Notes: generated by a model from the sequence alone, not told the origin. A DNA stretch of 8,607 bases from Treponema sp. (GCA_031283505.1 JAITBO010000299.1:1-8607), one strand, 5' to 3'. Positions 1 to 6,275 are shown, numbered from the stretch's first letter. Numbers and translations are program-made.

Positions 1-138
1 GAGGCTTTCTATTCTTTCATCTGCGGGGTTATACCCCAAAGCGGTTATGACATTGCGGATGGTGGCTGTTTGCCATGCTGAATTTTCTTTGACATAGGCA
101 ATTAAGCCCCGAATGGTGCCGATGTTAGCTGTACGCAT
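1..138 (-). CDS. Partial small ORF of unknown function (N-terminal 46 residues)
   Basis: The frame opens with ATG at 138 and stays open to the window edge, so the 3' end is missing. The visible peptide starts MRTANIGTIRGLIAYVKENS and looks mostly helical. A segment with alternating hydrophobic positions (TIRNVITALGYNPADER) could be a small helix-turn-helix or winged-helix fold, but I do not recognise the family. An AGGGGG ribosome binding site lies just upstream and overlaps the TAG stop of the preceding small ORF, with 10 nt between stop and start. The two are therefore probably co-transcribed and translationally coupled. This arrangement is the main support for the gene, because the visible part is short. 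Confidence 0.55.
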   Translation of the reverse strand, partial: MRTANIGTIRGLIAYVKENSAWQTATIRNVITALGYNPADERIESL

Positions 139-148
139 TTGAAACCCC

Positions 149-406
149 CTAAAATAATAAAAGTTGACCACCGGGAAGGGCGGGGCTGGAAATAATACGT
201 TTTTTGTAAACTGTATAAAGATGGGAAACATAACCTGACGCTTCTTTTTTTGTGTGAAAAAAACGGTTGTATTTGAGGCCATGACCGAAAGGCAGACCGG
301 AAAAAACCAGAAACGCCTTTACTTTTTGTTTTTTGATGTGGATAGAAACCAATACCGGCTTATACTGATGAAAAACAAACTGCACTGTTACCTGATAACA
401 AATCAT
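149..406 (-). CDS. Small protein of unknown function ending in a clamp-binding-like QLLLF
   Basis: This is an 85-residue basic protein of unknown family. The ATG is preceded by AGGGGA at a good distance. The stop overlaps the ribosome binding site of the next small ORF, the same stop/SD arrangement seen between the CoA-transferase B and thiolase genes in this window. Composition is protein-like: a hydrophobic N-terminal half, then a basic aromatic stretch (GHGLKYNRFFHTKKEASGYV). The last five residues, QLLLF, resemble the QL[SD]LF peptide that many bacterial and phage proteins use to bind the DNA polymerase III beta clamp, which often sits at an extreme terminus. A DNA-associated role is inference. 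There is no signal peptide or clear membrane segment. A spurious ORF remains possible. Confidence 0.5.
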   Translation of the reverse strand: MICYQVTVQFVFHQYKPVLVSIHIKKQKVKAFLVFSGLPFGHGLKYNRFFHTKKEASGYVSHLYTVYKKRIISSPALPGGQLLLF

Positions 407-423
407 AAAAATCCCCTATAATG

Positions 424-443
424 CCCCCGGAGGAAACCGGGGG
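424..443. repeat. GC-rich hairpin between two small ORFs
   Basis: A perfect 7-bp inverted repeat (CCCCCGG / CCGGGGG) with a 6-nt loop sits just downstream of the stop of the four-cysteine ORF and upstream of the next ORF. No T-run follows on either strand, so it is not a textbook intrinsic terminator. It could attenuate or pause transcription between the two ORFs, or stabilise an mRNA end. Confidence 0.5.
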
Positions 444-450
444 ATGTGGT

Positions 451-678
451 TTAGACGGCTGGTAAAGCCACTTTTTGATTGCCGTTGACCAGCGGATTGA
501 AAGAACAAGCCCCGCATTTTGACTTGTCTTTGCACTTGGAACACACAAAAGCCATGTCCATTTTTTGCGGGAGATAGAGAGCCATAAAATCTATGGCCTC
601 CGCCATGTTTGTACCGATAGCCCAGGCCAGGCGGCGAACCGAAACGGCGCCGAACTCTGTAAGGTTGGGACCATACAT
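451..678 (-). CDS. Small four-cysteine protein (75 aa), unknown function
   Basis: I chose the ATG at 678 because a GGAGG ribosome binding site lies 5 nt before it. A longer TTG start at 690 would fall on top of that site. The protein begins MYGPNLTEFGAVSVRRLAWA. Residues about 10-35 look like a helical or helix-turn-helix-like segment with conserved-looking Arg-Arg-Leu-Ala-Trp. Cysteines at 46, 49, 55 and 58 give C-x2-C-x5-C-x2-C in a Lys-rich stretch, which suggests a zinc knuckle or a small Fe-S/metal site. I recall similar small proteins in termite-gut treponemes, but I cannot name a family. It is followed by a GC-rich hairpin and two further small ORFs on the same strand, and preceded by the palindrome-rich spacer. 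Confidence 0.7.
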   Translation of the reverse strand: MYGPNLTEFGAVSVRRLAWAIGTNMAEAIDFMALYLPQKMDMAFVCSKCKDKSKCGACSFNPLVNGNQKVALPAV

Positions 679-747
679 AAAAACCTCCAAACCGGGATGA
701 TATAGGACGGAGAAACCCCTGCCCTGACCCCAGACCCGCCCCTTTTG

Positions 748-824
748 TTTTTCCCCGGTTTAAGGGGAGGGCCTTTTTGGGGGCCACCCCCGATCCCCCA
801 AGGCCCTCCCCGTCCGGGGAAAAA
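748..824. repeat. 77-nt extended palindrome with 11-bp perfect outer arms
   Basis: The outer arms TTTTTCCCCGG (748-758) and CCGGGGAAAAA (814-824) are perfectly complementary. A small asymmetric internal loop follows, then a second perfect 12-bp stem, GGGGAGGGCCTT (764-775) with AAGGCCCTCCCC (800-811). A third stem can form from GGGGG (779-783) with CCCCC at 795-799 or 787-791. The terminal inverted repeats and lack of coding capacity resemble a REP-type or miniature transposable element. On either strand the outer arm ends in A rather than T, so it is not a standard intrinsic terminator. Confidence 0.7.
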
Positions 825-930
825 CCACCCGGCCGTTGGCCCTGCCACTAAAGGGAGTAATGGCGCCATGCGGCGGATGGAACCGGTAAATGCCCCGGTC
901 TGGGAATGGGAAATGCCCCGGCCCGAAGGG

Positions 931-1007
931 TTGGCGCACTTTTTGCATAGAAGCCGCTTTCGCGGCATCCAAAGAGCTCACCGGCGCATAAGCAAAAAGT
1001 GTGCCAA
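931..1007. repeat. Nested inverted repeat, 16-bp arms plus inner hairpin
   Basis: TTGGCGCACTTTTTGC (931-946) pairs with GCAAAAAGTGTGCCAA (992-1007) with a single G-T position. Inside it, GCCGC (953-957) and GCGGC (962-966) form a hairpin with a TTTC loop. The nested layout is typical of folded repeat elements rather than of a coding sequence. It could be the end structure of a small mobile element or a structured RNA if transcribed. Confidence 0.6.
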
Positions 1008-1074
1008 AGGGGGTTACGGGATAACGGCCCCTAAATGGGGATAAAGGCGGTGGTTGGCGAAAGTTAATGATTTT

Positions 1075-1094
1075 GAAATTGCGGAAGCAATTTC
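1075..1094. repeat. Short perfect hairpin GAAATTGC-GGAA-GCAATTTC
   Basis: An 8-bp perfect inverted repeat with a GGAA tetraloop-like centre. It stands immediately before the next inverted repeat and is part of the palindrome cluster. Confidence 0.55.
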
Positions 1095-1097
1095 TTT

Positions 1098-1140
1098 CCT
1101 TCTATTGGGGCGTTACGGAGGCGTAAGCCCCCGTAGAAGG
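1098..1140. repeat. 43-nt interrupted inverted repeat
   Basis: CCTTCTA (1098-1104) pairs with TAGAAGG (1134-1140). Inside, GGGGCGTTACG (1107-1117) pairs with CGTAAGCCCC (1122-1131) with one bulged base, leaving a GAGG loop (1118-1121). It folds as one long hairpin and has no coding explanation. Confidence 0.55.
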
Positions 1141-1153
1141 GGGAATCGTAAGA

Positions 1154-1182
1154 CTTGCAGAGGGCCTGTGGCCCGGAGCAAG
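1154..1182. repeat. Two-part hairpin downstream of the PTS EIIA gene
   Basis: CTTGC (1154-1158) pairs with GCAAG (1178-1182), and inside it GGGCC (1162-1166) pairs with GGCCC (1170-1174) around a TGT loop. It lies about 55 nt beyond the EIIA stop codon. It could help end that transcript, but no T-run follows on the minus strand, so a terminator is not supported. Confidence 0.45.
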
Positions 1183-1236
1183 GCTGTAGCGTGGGGGAAG
1201 AATTTCCTCCTCATTCTTATTCTTATTTAGATGAGA

Positions 1237-1743
1237 TTATTTGTATTGGCGCAGTAATTCTGCAATTTCTTTCGGGGTTTGGGCGGCAAGGAGTTTTGAT
1301 CGGAGGATATCATCGTTGAGGGCGGTAGTGATACTTAGGAGGAAATGATAGAGGGATTTTGTTTTCCGGGGTGGGGCAAGGGCCAAAATGATTATGCGGG
1401 TTTTATCATCAAGGGCGGAGTCGAAGTCTACACCGGACTTTTTTATGCCGATAGCTACGGTTAATTCCCGAACCGCATTTGTTTTAGCGTGGGGCACGGC
1501 TATGCCGTTTGGTATGGCGGTACTCATGACCTGTTCACGGTCCAACAGATCTTTGAGGACTATGTCCCGATCAATAAGTCTTCCTTGTGCCGATAGGGTA
1601 TCCAGTAATTCGGTGATGATGGATTCTTTTGTTTTCCCTTTGAGCTTAAGGGTGATGGTATCGGCGGTTATTAAGGCGAACGGAGAACCGTGATTCTTGG
1701 GAGACGATGCAAGGCGGAAAAAGAGAAATGATAAATTTGGCAT
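1237..1743 (-). CDS. Stand-alone PTS EIIA (fructose/nitrogen-type) domain protein
   Basis: Cytosolic phosphoryl carrier of the PTS EIIA type 2 family (mannitol/fructose and PtsN class), 168 residues. The domain runs from about residue 25 (ITADTITLKLKGKTKE) to the C-terminus. His85 in the motif IPNGIAVPHAK is the expected phosphorylation site, which HPr would phosphorylate. No EIIB or EIIC permease domain is present, so a regulatory PtsN-like role is more likely than sugar uptake; I recall that treponemes carry HPr, EI and EIIA-like proteins without permeases. The first ~24 residues (MPNLSFLFFRLASSPKNHGS) are unlike the usual family start. Their ribosome binding site is modest (TTAGGT, about 9 nt from ATG), so the true start could differ. 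It lies 47 nt after the MFS gene and may be co-transcribed with it. Confidence 0.88.
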   Translation of the reverse strand: MPNLSFLFFRLASSPKNHGSPFALITADTITLKLKGKTKESIITELLDTLSAQGRLIDRDIVLKDLLDREQVMSTAIPNGIAVPHAKTNAVRELTVAIGIKKSGVDFDSALDDKTRIIILALAPPRKTKSLYHFLLSITTALNDDILRSKLLAAQTPKEIAELLRQYK

Positions 1744-1790
1744 GGAATAATTACCTAAAGAAAATTAAATAATTTATCGTTTTGGAATCT

Positions 1791-3023
1791 TCACAATTTG
1801 TTAGCAAGTCTTACGCACAGTCTATATATAACCAATAAAGCAATTCCTGAAACAGACAAACATATCGCAACAAAAAAGGCGTATCGATAGTTGCCGGTTA
1901 AGCTGTATATACTACTCATGATAGTAGGTCCAAATAAACCGGCTACCGCAAAACCGGTAAACATAATACCATAGTTCATGCTGTTGTTTTTTGCCCCGAA
2001 CTGAAAAGCGGTAAATGCGGGAAATACGCCCATGATTGATCCAAAGGCAAACCCCACGGCGGCAATGCCCGTATAAAATTTCAGGATGTCCCCGGTTTTT
2101 GAAAGATACAGGGCAAGAAGACCGACAATGGACAAAGTAAAGATACCCAACAGGGTTTTTACAATGCCCAGCTTATCAAAGAGAAAGCCAGCAATAACCC
2201 GGCCACAGGTATTTAAGAGCGCCAATGTCGAAACAACGGCGGCGGCGGATGTTACGGTCATGCCGGTCATGCGCTGCGCCACCGGCGAGGCTTGGGATAT
2301 AACCATGATGCCCGAAAAAGCGCCGCAGCACAACAAAAAAAGCATTATATAAAAAGCCGGGTCGAGTAACATACCCTTCCAATTTTTTTCTTTTCCGGCT
2401 TTTGCGGTGACGTTCCGGACCGGTTTCCAGCCTTCGGGAACAAAACCGGAAGGGCATGGGGTAATAAAAAACGCCAATATAGAAATAAACAGGAATATGA
2501 AAATGCCAAGAATCTTAAAAGTTGTCGTTACACCAAAACTTTGCATCAGGAAATTGGCAACAGGCGGAACAATCACCGAACTGATCCCGAATGATGCGGT
2601 ACTCAACCCTCCGGCCAAACCGCGATGATCAGGAAAAAATTTTACCGTGTTTGAAACAGTACAGCCGTATACCAGGCCCATCCCAAGGCCGCATCCAAGC
2701 CCAAAGGTGAGTATCAGCGACCCTACAGAAGATGCAAACCCTGAAAAGAACATGCCGAAGCCAAACAATACGCCTCCCGCAAAGATAACCCACCGGGGGC
2801 CGAGCTTGTCATTTATGAAGCCGCCTGAAATCATGGTAACCGGCCCGACACTGTTGGCAACGGTAAAGACCACGGCAAGGCTCGAAATTTGCCGCCCGAT
2901 GATGCTGCTTAGATGTTCAGCCATTGGCGTTACGAAAACACTCCAGGCATACATCAGCCCTATGCACAGGTTAATGAGGCAGCTTGCGCCAAGAACCAGC
3001 CACCGGCTTTTGGTTAAAATCAT
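1791..3023 (-). CDS. MFS transporter, oxalate:formate antiporter (OFA)-like family
   Basis: A 410-residue inner-membrane protein with about 12 hydrophobic segments. OFA-type features include the N-terminal GLMYAWSVF (residues 22-30), a motif-A-like GGFINDKLGPRW (67-78) between the second and third helices, FFPDHRGLAGGL (129-140) in the loop after helix 4, and a long central loop (about 190-222) before the second half. The related FLFDKLG motif is repeated in the C-terminal half. Family members move small organic anions or related acids by exchange or symport. The gene begins 5 nt after the butyrate kinase stop, with AAGGTG as ribosome binding site inside the end of that gene, so the two form one unit. 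It may import the aromatic or acid substrate of the neighbouring operon or export a fermentation acid. Substrate cannot be read from sequence. Confidence 0.9.
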   Translation of the reverse strand: MILTKSRWLVLGASCLINLCIGLMYAWSVFVTPMAEHLSSIIGRQISSLAVVFTVANSVGPVTMISGGFINDKLGPRWVIFAGGVLFGFGMFFSGFASSVGSLILTFGLGCGLGMGLVYGCTVSNTVKFFPDHRGLAGGLSTASFGISSVIVPPVANFLMQSFGVTTTFKILGIFIFLFISILAFFITPCPSGFVPEGWKPVRNVTAKAGKEKNWKGMLLDPAFYIMLFLLCCGAFSGIMVISQASPVAQRMTGMTVTSAAAVVSTLALLNTCGRVIAGFLFDKLGIVKTLLGIFTLSIVGLLALYLSKTGDILKFYTGIAAVGFAFGSIMGVFPAFTAFQFGAKNNSMNYGIMFTGFAVAGLFGPTIMSSIYSLTGNYRYAFFVAICLSVSGIALLVIYRLCVRLANKL

Positions 3024-3028
3024 ACTGC

Positions 3029-4135
3029 TTACACCTTAAAACCGGGCCATGCGGGAATACCGGAATATTTTTTTATAATTTCCTTGCCTTTCAAGACCCG
3101 GAGGGCTCCGCCGGCCATTGCTTCCATTTCAAATTCACCGGGATAGGCGGTAACCGGAGCGATAAAGGAACAAGACTGTTCTATCTTTTTTACCAGTTCT
3201 TTGTCATTTACCAGTCCGCCCCCGAGGAGAATGCCGTCAACTTTTCCTTCCAGCGCCGCCGCCATAGCTCCAACAGCCTTGATGATCTGGTAGATCATCG
3301 CGTTATACACAATCGACGCATAGGTATCGCCGCCGTTTATCCGTTTGAGGATTTCCAGCACATCGGCGGTTCCCAAATGATCCACAAACCCGCCGTCTTT
3401 CATACACCGCCCAAGCAGCTCTTTCTGCGTGTGTTTTCCCGAAAAACAAAGGCGGATAAGATCCGCAGCGGGCAGCGATCCGGCTCTGGTCGGAGCCATA
3501 GGGCCATCGCCTCCTACGTTGTCATTGCCGTCTATCATCTTTCCTCCCCGGTGGGCCGCTACCGAAATACCGCCGCCTATATGGGCAACGACAAGGTTAA
3601 GGGCTTCGTATTTCTTGTTTTTCAAGGCGGCATAATGCATCGCGGTTTCTTTTTGATTCAAGGCGTGGATATGGCTTGTTCTGAAAATCTCTTTTACACC
3701 GGTAATTCTTGCCACTTCCTGAAACTCATCAATATCGGGCGGATTAACCACAAAGGCGCTTCCTCCGTATTCATGTTTGAATTCATGGGCAATCTGGCTC
3801 CCAAGATTCGCCGGATGTATAACCCCGTTTTCACCGCGCCGGGCATGATCCAGCAGTGTGTCGTCAACTTCATACGTACCGCCTTCCATAGACAGAAGCC
3901 CGCCGCCCCTGCCTACAAAAGCATCGGTTCCTTCAAGGGAAATCCCGGATTCTTTTAACAGGTTGAGAATGGTATCTTTCCGGTAGGGAAGCTGCTCGGA
4001 TAATTCTTTGAAAGATGAAAGCTGCGCCGCATCGTGGGCAACATTCTTTGAAAAAAACATCTCTTCATTTTTGAAGAGCGCTATTTTTGTTGAAGTTGAG
4101 CCAGGGTTAATCGCAAAGATTTTATAAGACTTCAT
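3029..4135 (-). CDS. buk: Butyrate kinase
   Basis: Cytosolic acyl kinase (butyryl phosphate + ADP to butyrate + ATP) of the acetate/butyrate kinase branch of the ASKHA fold. At 368 residues it is close to the family's usual ~355. Visible motifs are the phosphate-1 loop NPGSTSTKIALF (10-21), VIHPANLGSQIA (105-116), VNPPDIDEFQEVARITG (130-146), the phosphate-2 loop AHIGGGISVAAH (184-195), DGPMAPTRAG (210-219) and the adenosine motif GILLGGGLVNDKEL (301-314). The start has a clear GGAGG 4 nt before ATG. No phosphotransbutyrylase is next to it, which is unusual since ptb and buk are normally paired. It stands 286 nt from the thiolase gene, behind three hairpins. It may act on butyrate or branched acyl phosphates; it would yield ATP if acetoacetyl-CoA from the upstream operon is reduced to butyryl-CoA. 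Confidence 0.93.
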   Translation of the reverse strand: MKSYKIFAINPGSTSTKIALFKNEEMFFSKNVAHDAAQLSSFKELSEQLPYRKDTILNLLKESGISLEGTDAFVGRGGGLLSMEGGTYEVDDTLLDHARRGENGVIHPANLGSQIAHEFKHEYGGSAFVVNPPDIDEFQEVARITGVKEIFRTSHIHALNQKETAMHYAALKNKKYEALNLVVAHIGGGISVAAHRGGKMIDGNDNVGGDGPMAPTRAGSLPAADLIRLCFSGKHTQKELLGRCMKDGGFVDHLGTADVLEILKRINGGDTYASIVYNAMIYQIIKAVGAMAAALEGKVDGILLGGGLVNDKELVKKIEQSCSFIAPVTAYPGEFEMEAMAGGALRVLKGKEIIKKYSGIPAWPGFKV

Positions 4136-4236
4136 GTATCCTCCTGTCCATATTTATGATATTTCCGCTTACAATTACTGTGTAGGAAACCTCAGCCCTC
4201 TGGCAGCCTGTTACACTTGTAGATTTTCTAAATAGA

Positions 4237-4269
4237 GTTGTTCAGAAATTTCAGTTTCTGAACAGCAAC
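4237..4269. repeat. Hairpin in thiolase-butyrate kinase spacer
   Basis: GTTCAGAAA (4240-4248) and TTTCTGAAC (4255-4263) are a perfect 9-bp inverted repeat around a 6-nt loop. Pairing can continue through GTTG/CAAC at the outer edges after a 3-nt bulge. It is the hairpin of the spacer nearest to the kinase gene. No T-run follows on the minus strand; it may be an mRNA-stabilising or processing structure. Confidence 0.45.
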
Positions 4270-4271
4270 CG

Positions 4272-4305
4272 TCTAAAAACAGCAAAATACAGAGTATTTT
4301 GTCTG
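4272..4305 (-). terminator. Possible intrinsic terminator after the thiolase operon
   Basis: Read on the minus strand, CAAAATAC-TCT-GTATTTTG forms an 8-bp stem (4283-4301), extended by CAG/CTG, and is followed at once by TTTTT. That is the layout of a rho-independent terminator, although the stem is AT-rich and so weak. It lies between the thiolase and butyrate kinase genes and would separate or attenuate the two units. Confidence 0.45.
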
Positions 4306-4366
4306 GACCTGTTCAATAAACATTCAAAAAATCCCGATTATCAGGGCTGCTTATGCAATTTGAAAG

Positions 4367-4397
4367 GTATAAAATTTACTTTCGTAAATTTTTATAC
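4367..4397. repeat. AT-rich 13-bp hairpin just downstream of thiolase
   Basis: GTATAAAATTTAC (4367-4379) pairs with GTAAATTTTTATAC (4384-4397), with one extra T, around a TTTC loop. It is the first structure met after the thiolase stop codon on the minus strand. It could protect the mRNA 3' end or act together with the following hairpin. Confidence 0.5.
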
Positions 4398-4421
4398 GAT
4401 TATACGCTAAAGCACAACAAA

Positions 4422-5612
4422 CTACTGGTTTCGGATCCGTTCCACAATGGTTGAGACCCCCATCCCGCCGCCGACGCATAATGTGGCAAGTCCGCGTCCG
4501 GCATCACGTTTTTCCATCTCATAGAGCAACGTAACCAGAATGCGGGCGCCGGAAGCGCCTACGGGATGTCCTAGGGCAATGGCGCCGCCGTTTACGTTTA
4601 CTTTTGAAGCGTCCCATTCGAGCAGTTTTCCCACCGCTAAGGATTGGGCGGCAAACGCCTCGTTCGCCTCAATAAGATCAATATCTTTAAGAGTCAGCGA
4701 TGCCCTTTTGAGCGCCTTTTGCGTACTGTACGCCGGGCCAATCCCCATAATTGAGGGGTCTACCCCCGCGGACGCGCCCGCGATAAATTTAGCCAGGGGT
4801 TTTACCCCCAGGGCAGCGGCTTTCTCCGCACTCATAAGGACAATAGCCGCCGCTCCGTCGTTAATACCCGAAGCATTTCCGGCGGTAACGGTTCCGCCGG
4901 GGCTAAAAGCCGGTTTAAGCCCGCTTAAACCCTCCGCCGTTACTCCGCTTCGGGGATATTCATCCTGAATAAATAACTTGCTCTCTTTTTTCTCTTTTAT
5001 CTCCACCGCAATTATTTCTTCGGAAAACCGTTTCTCGTTCCAGGCTTTTTCACATTTTTGCTGGCTCCAGGCGGCAAATTCATCCTGCGCCGTTCTGGTG
5101 ATCCCGTATTTCTCCGCCACGTTTTCCGCGGTTATCCCCATGTGATACCCGTTGAAGGCATCCCAAAGGGCGTCGTTGATCATGGTGTCAATAAGTTTGC
5201 CGTCATTCATGCGGTATCCAAACCGGGCATTTGAAAGGGCATAGGGCGCGGCGGACATATTTTCCATGCCTCCGGCGACAACAATTTCCGCTTCGCCAGC
5301 CTCAATCAATGCGGCGGCAAGGTTAACGCATTTTAACCCCGAGCCGCATACATTATTCACTGTAAACGCCGGCGTTTCCGCCGGTACACCCGCTTTAACG
5401 GCGGCCTGCCGCGCTATATTTTGCCCCAACGCCGCCTGGAGGCAGCAGCCCATTATTACCTCATCAACATCAGAGGGCTGTATACCCGCCCGGGCGATGG
5501 ATTCCTTAATAACGGTGGATCCAAGATCGGCGGCGGAAACATTTGACAGCGTCCCCCCGAATTTTCCTATGGCGGTACGCACCGCTCCGGCCAAAACTAT
5601 TTCTTTTGACAT
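4422..5612 (-). CDS. Acetyl-CoA C-acetyltransferase (thiolase)
   Basis: Degradative or biosynthetic thiolase II, 396 residues, the usual family length: acetoacetyl-CoA + CoA gives 2 acetyl-CoA (reversible). Catalytic residues are visible: nucleophile Cys89 in NNVCGSG (86-92), His349 in [10 protein letters not shown] (346-355), and Cys379 in CVGGGMG (379-385), with the NEAFA motif in the C-terminal half. An AGGAGG ribosome binding site overlaps the TAG stop of the CoA-transferase B gene, 12 nt upstream, so the two are coupled. As last gene of the operon it would cleave acetoacetyl-CoA from the CoA-transferase and the BKACE, or run in reverse toward butyrate formation. The degradative direction is inferred from context. 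Confidence 0.95.
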   Translation of the reverse strand: MSKEIVLAGAVRTAIGKFGGTLSNVSAADLGSTVIKESIARAGIQPSDVDEVIMGCCLQAALGQNIARQAAVKAGVPAETPAFTVNNVCGSGLKCVNLAAALIEAGEAEIVVAGGMENMSAAPYALSNARFGYRMNDGKLIDTMINDALWDAFNGYHMGITAENVAEKYGITRTAQDEFAAWSQQKCEKAWNEKRFSEEIIAVEIKEKKESKLFIQDEYPRSGVTAEGLSGLKPAFSPGGTVTAGNASGINDGAAAIVLMSAEKAAALGVKPLAKFIAGASAGVDPSIMGIGPAYSTQKALKRASLTLKDIDLIEANEAFAAQSLAVGKLLEWDASKVNVNGGAIALGHPVGASGARILVTLLYEMEKRDAGRGLATLCVGGGMGVSTIVERIRNQ

Positions 5613-5624
5613 AGTATGTTCCTC

Positions 5625-6275
5625 CTAAATCATTGATTTCAAATCAGAACTGACAGCCAGCGCCGCCTCCGTCGCGTCCTGAACCTGCCGTACCGTAAAA
5701 TCGGGGTTGATCTCTTTTAAAACAAGACCCTTGGGCGTAACCTCAATAACCCCCATCTCGGTGATGATCATGTCCACAACCCCAACCGCCGTATAGGGCA
5801 GCGTGCATTTTGCAAGTATCTTCGGTTTTCCCTTCTGGGTGTGGAGCATGGCGACGATGACTTTTTTTGCGCCCACCACCAGATCCATGGCGCCCCCCAT
5901 ACCGGGGGCAAGTTTTCCCGGTACAATCCAGTTCGCCAAATTTCCCTCCGCGTCAACTTCCAGGGAACCTAAAATGGTTACGTCCACGTGCCCCCCGCGG
6001 ATAATGCCGAAAGAAACGGTACTGTCAAAGAACATGGCGCCGGGACGTATGGAAACGTACTGGCCCCCGGCGTTCACAATATCCACGTCTTCCTTTCCCG
6101 GTTCCGCCATGGGCCCCATGCCCAGCATCCCGTGTTCGGCCTGGAGAACGATATTTACCCCCGCAGGCAGATAATTTGCCACCAGGGTCGGAAGGCCGAT
6201 GCCCAGATTAACCACGTCGCCGTCCTTTAATTCCTTTGCCGCCCGCGCGGCGATTAACGCCTTCAAATCTTCCAC
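5625..6275 (-). CDS. Acetoacetate-type CoA-transferase, subunit B
   Basis: Beta subunit of a class I 3-oxoacid/butyrate-acetoacetate CoA-transferase, 216 residues, typical length. The GIGLPTLVANYLP segment (25-37) and the active-site Glu47 in QAEHGMLGMGP (45-55) are visible; this Glu forms the glutamyl-CoA thioester in the family. The start codon is GTG, set by AGGAGG 9 nt upstream. The start overlaps the end of the A-subunit gene by 13 nt, as expected for two subunits made in equal amounts. The likely job is to activate acetoacetate released by the BKACE to acetoacetyl-CoA, with acetyl-CoA or butyryl-CoA as donor. The exact acid specificity (acetoacetate, butyrate or another 3-oxoacid) cannot be read from the sequence. 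Confidence 0.93.
   Translation of the reverse strand: MEDLKALIAARAAKELKDGDVVNLGIGLPTLVANYLPAGVNIVLQAEHGMLGMGPMAEPGKEDVDIVNAGGQYVSIRPGAMFFDSTVSFGIIRGGHVDVTILGSLEVDAEGNLANWIVPGKLAPGMGGAMDLVVGAKKVIVAMLHTQKGKPKILAKCTLPYTAVGVVDMIITEMGVIEVTPKGLVLKEINPDFTVRQVQDATEAALAVSSDLKSMI

Larger units (their letters stand above)
679..1236. other. Palindrome-rich intergenic region without a convincing gene
   Basis: About 560 nt separate the four-cysteine ORF from the PTS EIIA gene. ORFs here read through the inverted repeats, have low-complexity Pro/Gly/Arg-rich translations and lack good ribosome binding sites, so I reject them. The stretch instead carries at least five inverted repeats (listed separately), the palindrome ATGGCGCCAT at 860-869, and an 11-bp direct repeat AAATGCCCCGG at 888-898 and 911-921. 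It looks like an array of short non-coding mobile or REP-like elements. I see no tRNA, rRNA or clear promoter. Confidence 0.6.

Noticed and set aside
416..787. Minus-strand ORF overlapping the four-cysteine gene in another frame
   Set aside because: Low-complexity Gly/Arg/Pro translation that starts inside the palindrome; the overlapping frame has the better start and motif.
748..824. Intrinsic terminator
   Set aside because: The stem is followed by A rather than T on both strands and is much longer and more branched than a terminator.
745..1044. Plus-strand ORF through the palindromic spacer
   Set aside because: It reads directly through two inverted repeats, is Pro/Gly/Arg-rich and has no ribosome binding site.
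679..1236. CRISPR array
   Set aside because: The repeats are inverted and differ from each other; no regularly spaced direct repeats of array length are present.
1744..1790. Promoter for the EIIA gene (TTGTGA and an AT-rich box)
   Set aside because: The -10 match is poor and the stretch is only AT-rich spacer; not strong enough to list.
2984..3958. Long plus-strand ORF (324 codons) opposite butyrate kinase
   Set aside because: It lies antisense over a gene with clear kinase motifs, its translation matches no family I know, and its start lacks a good ribosome binding site.
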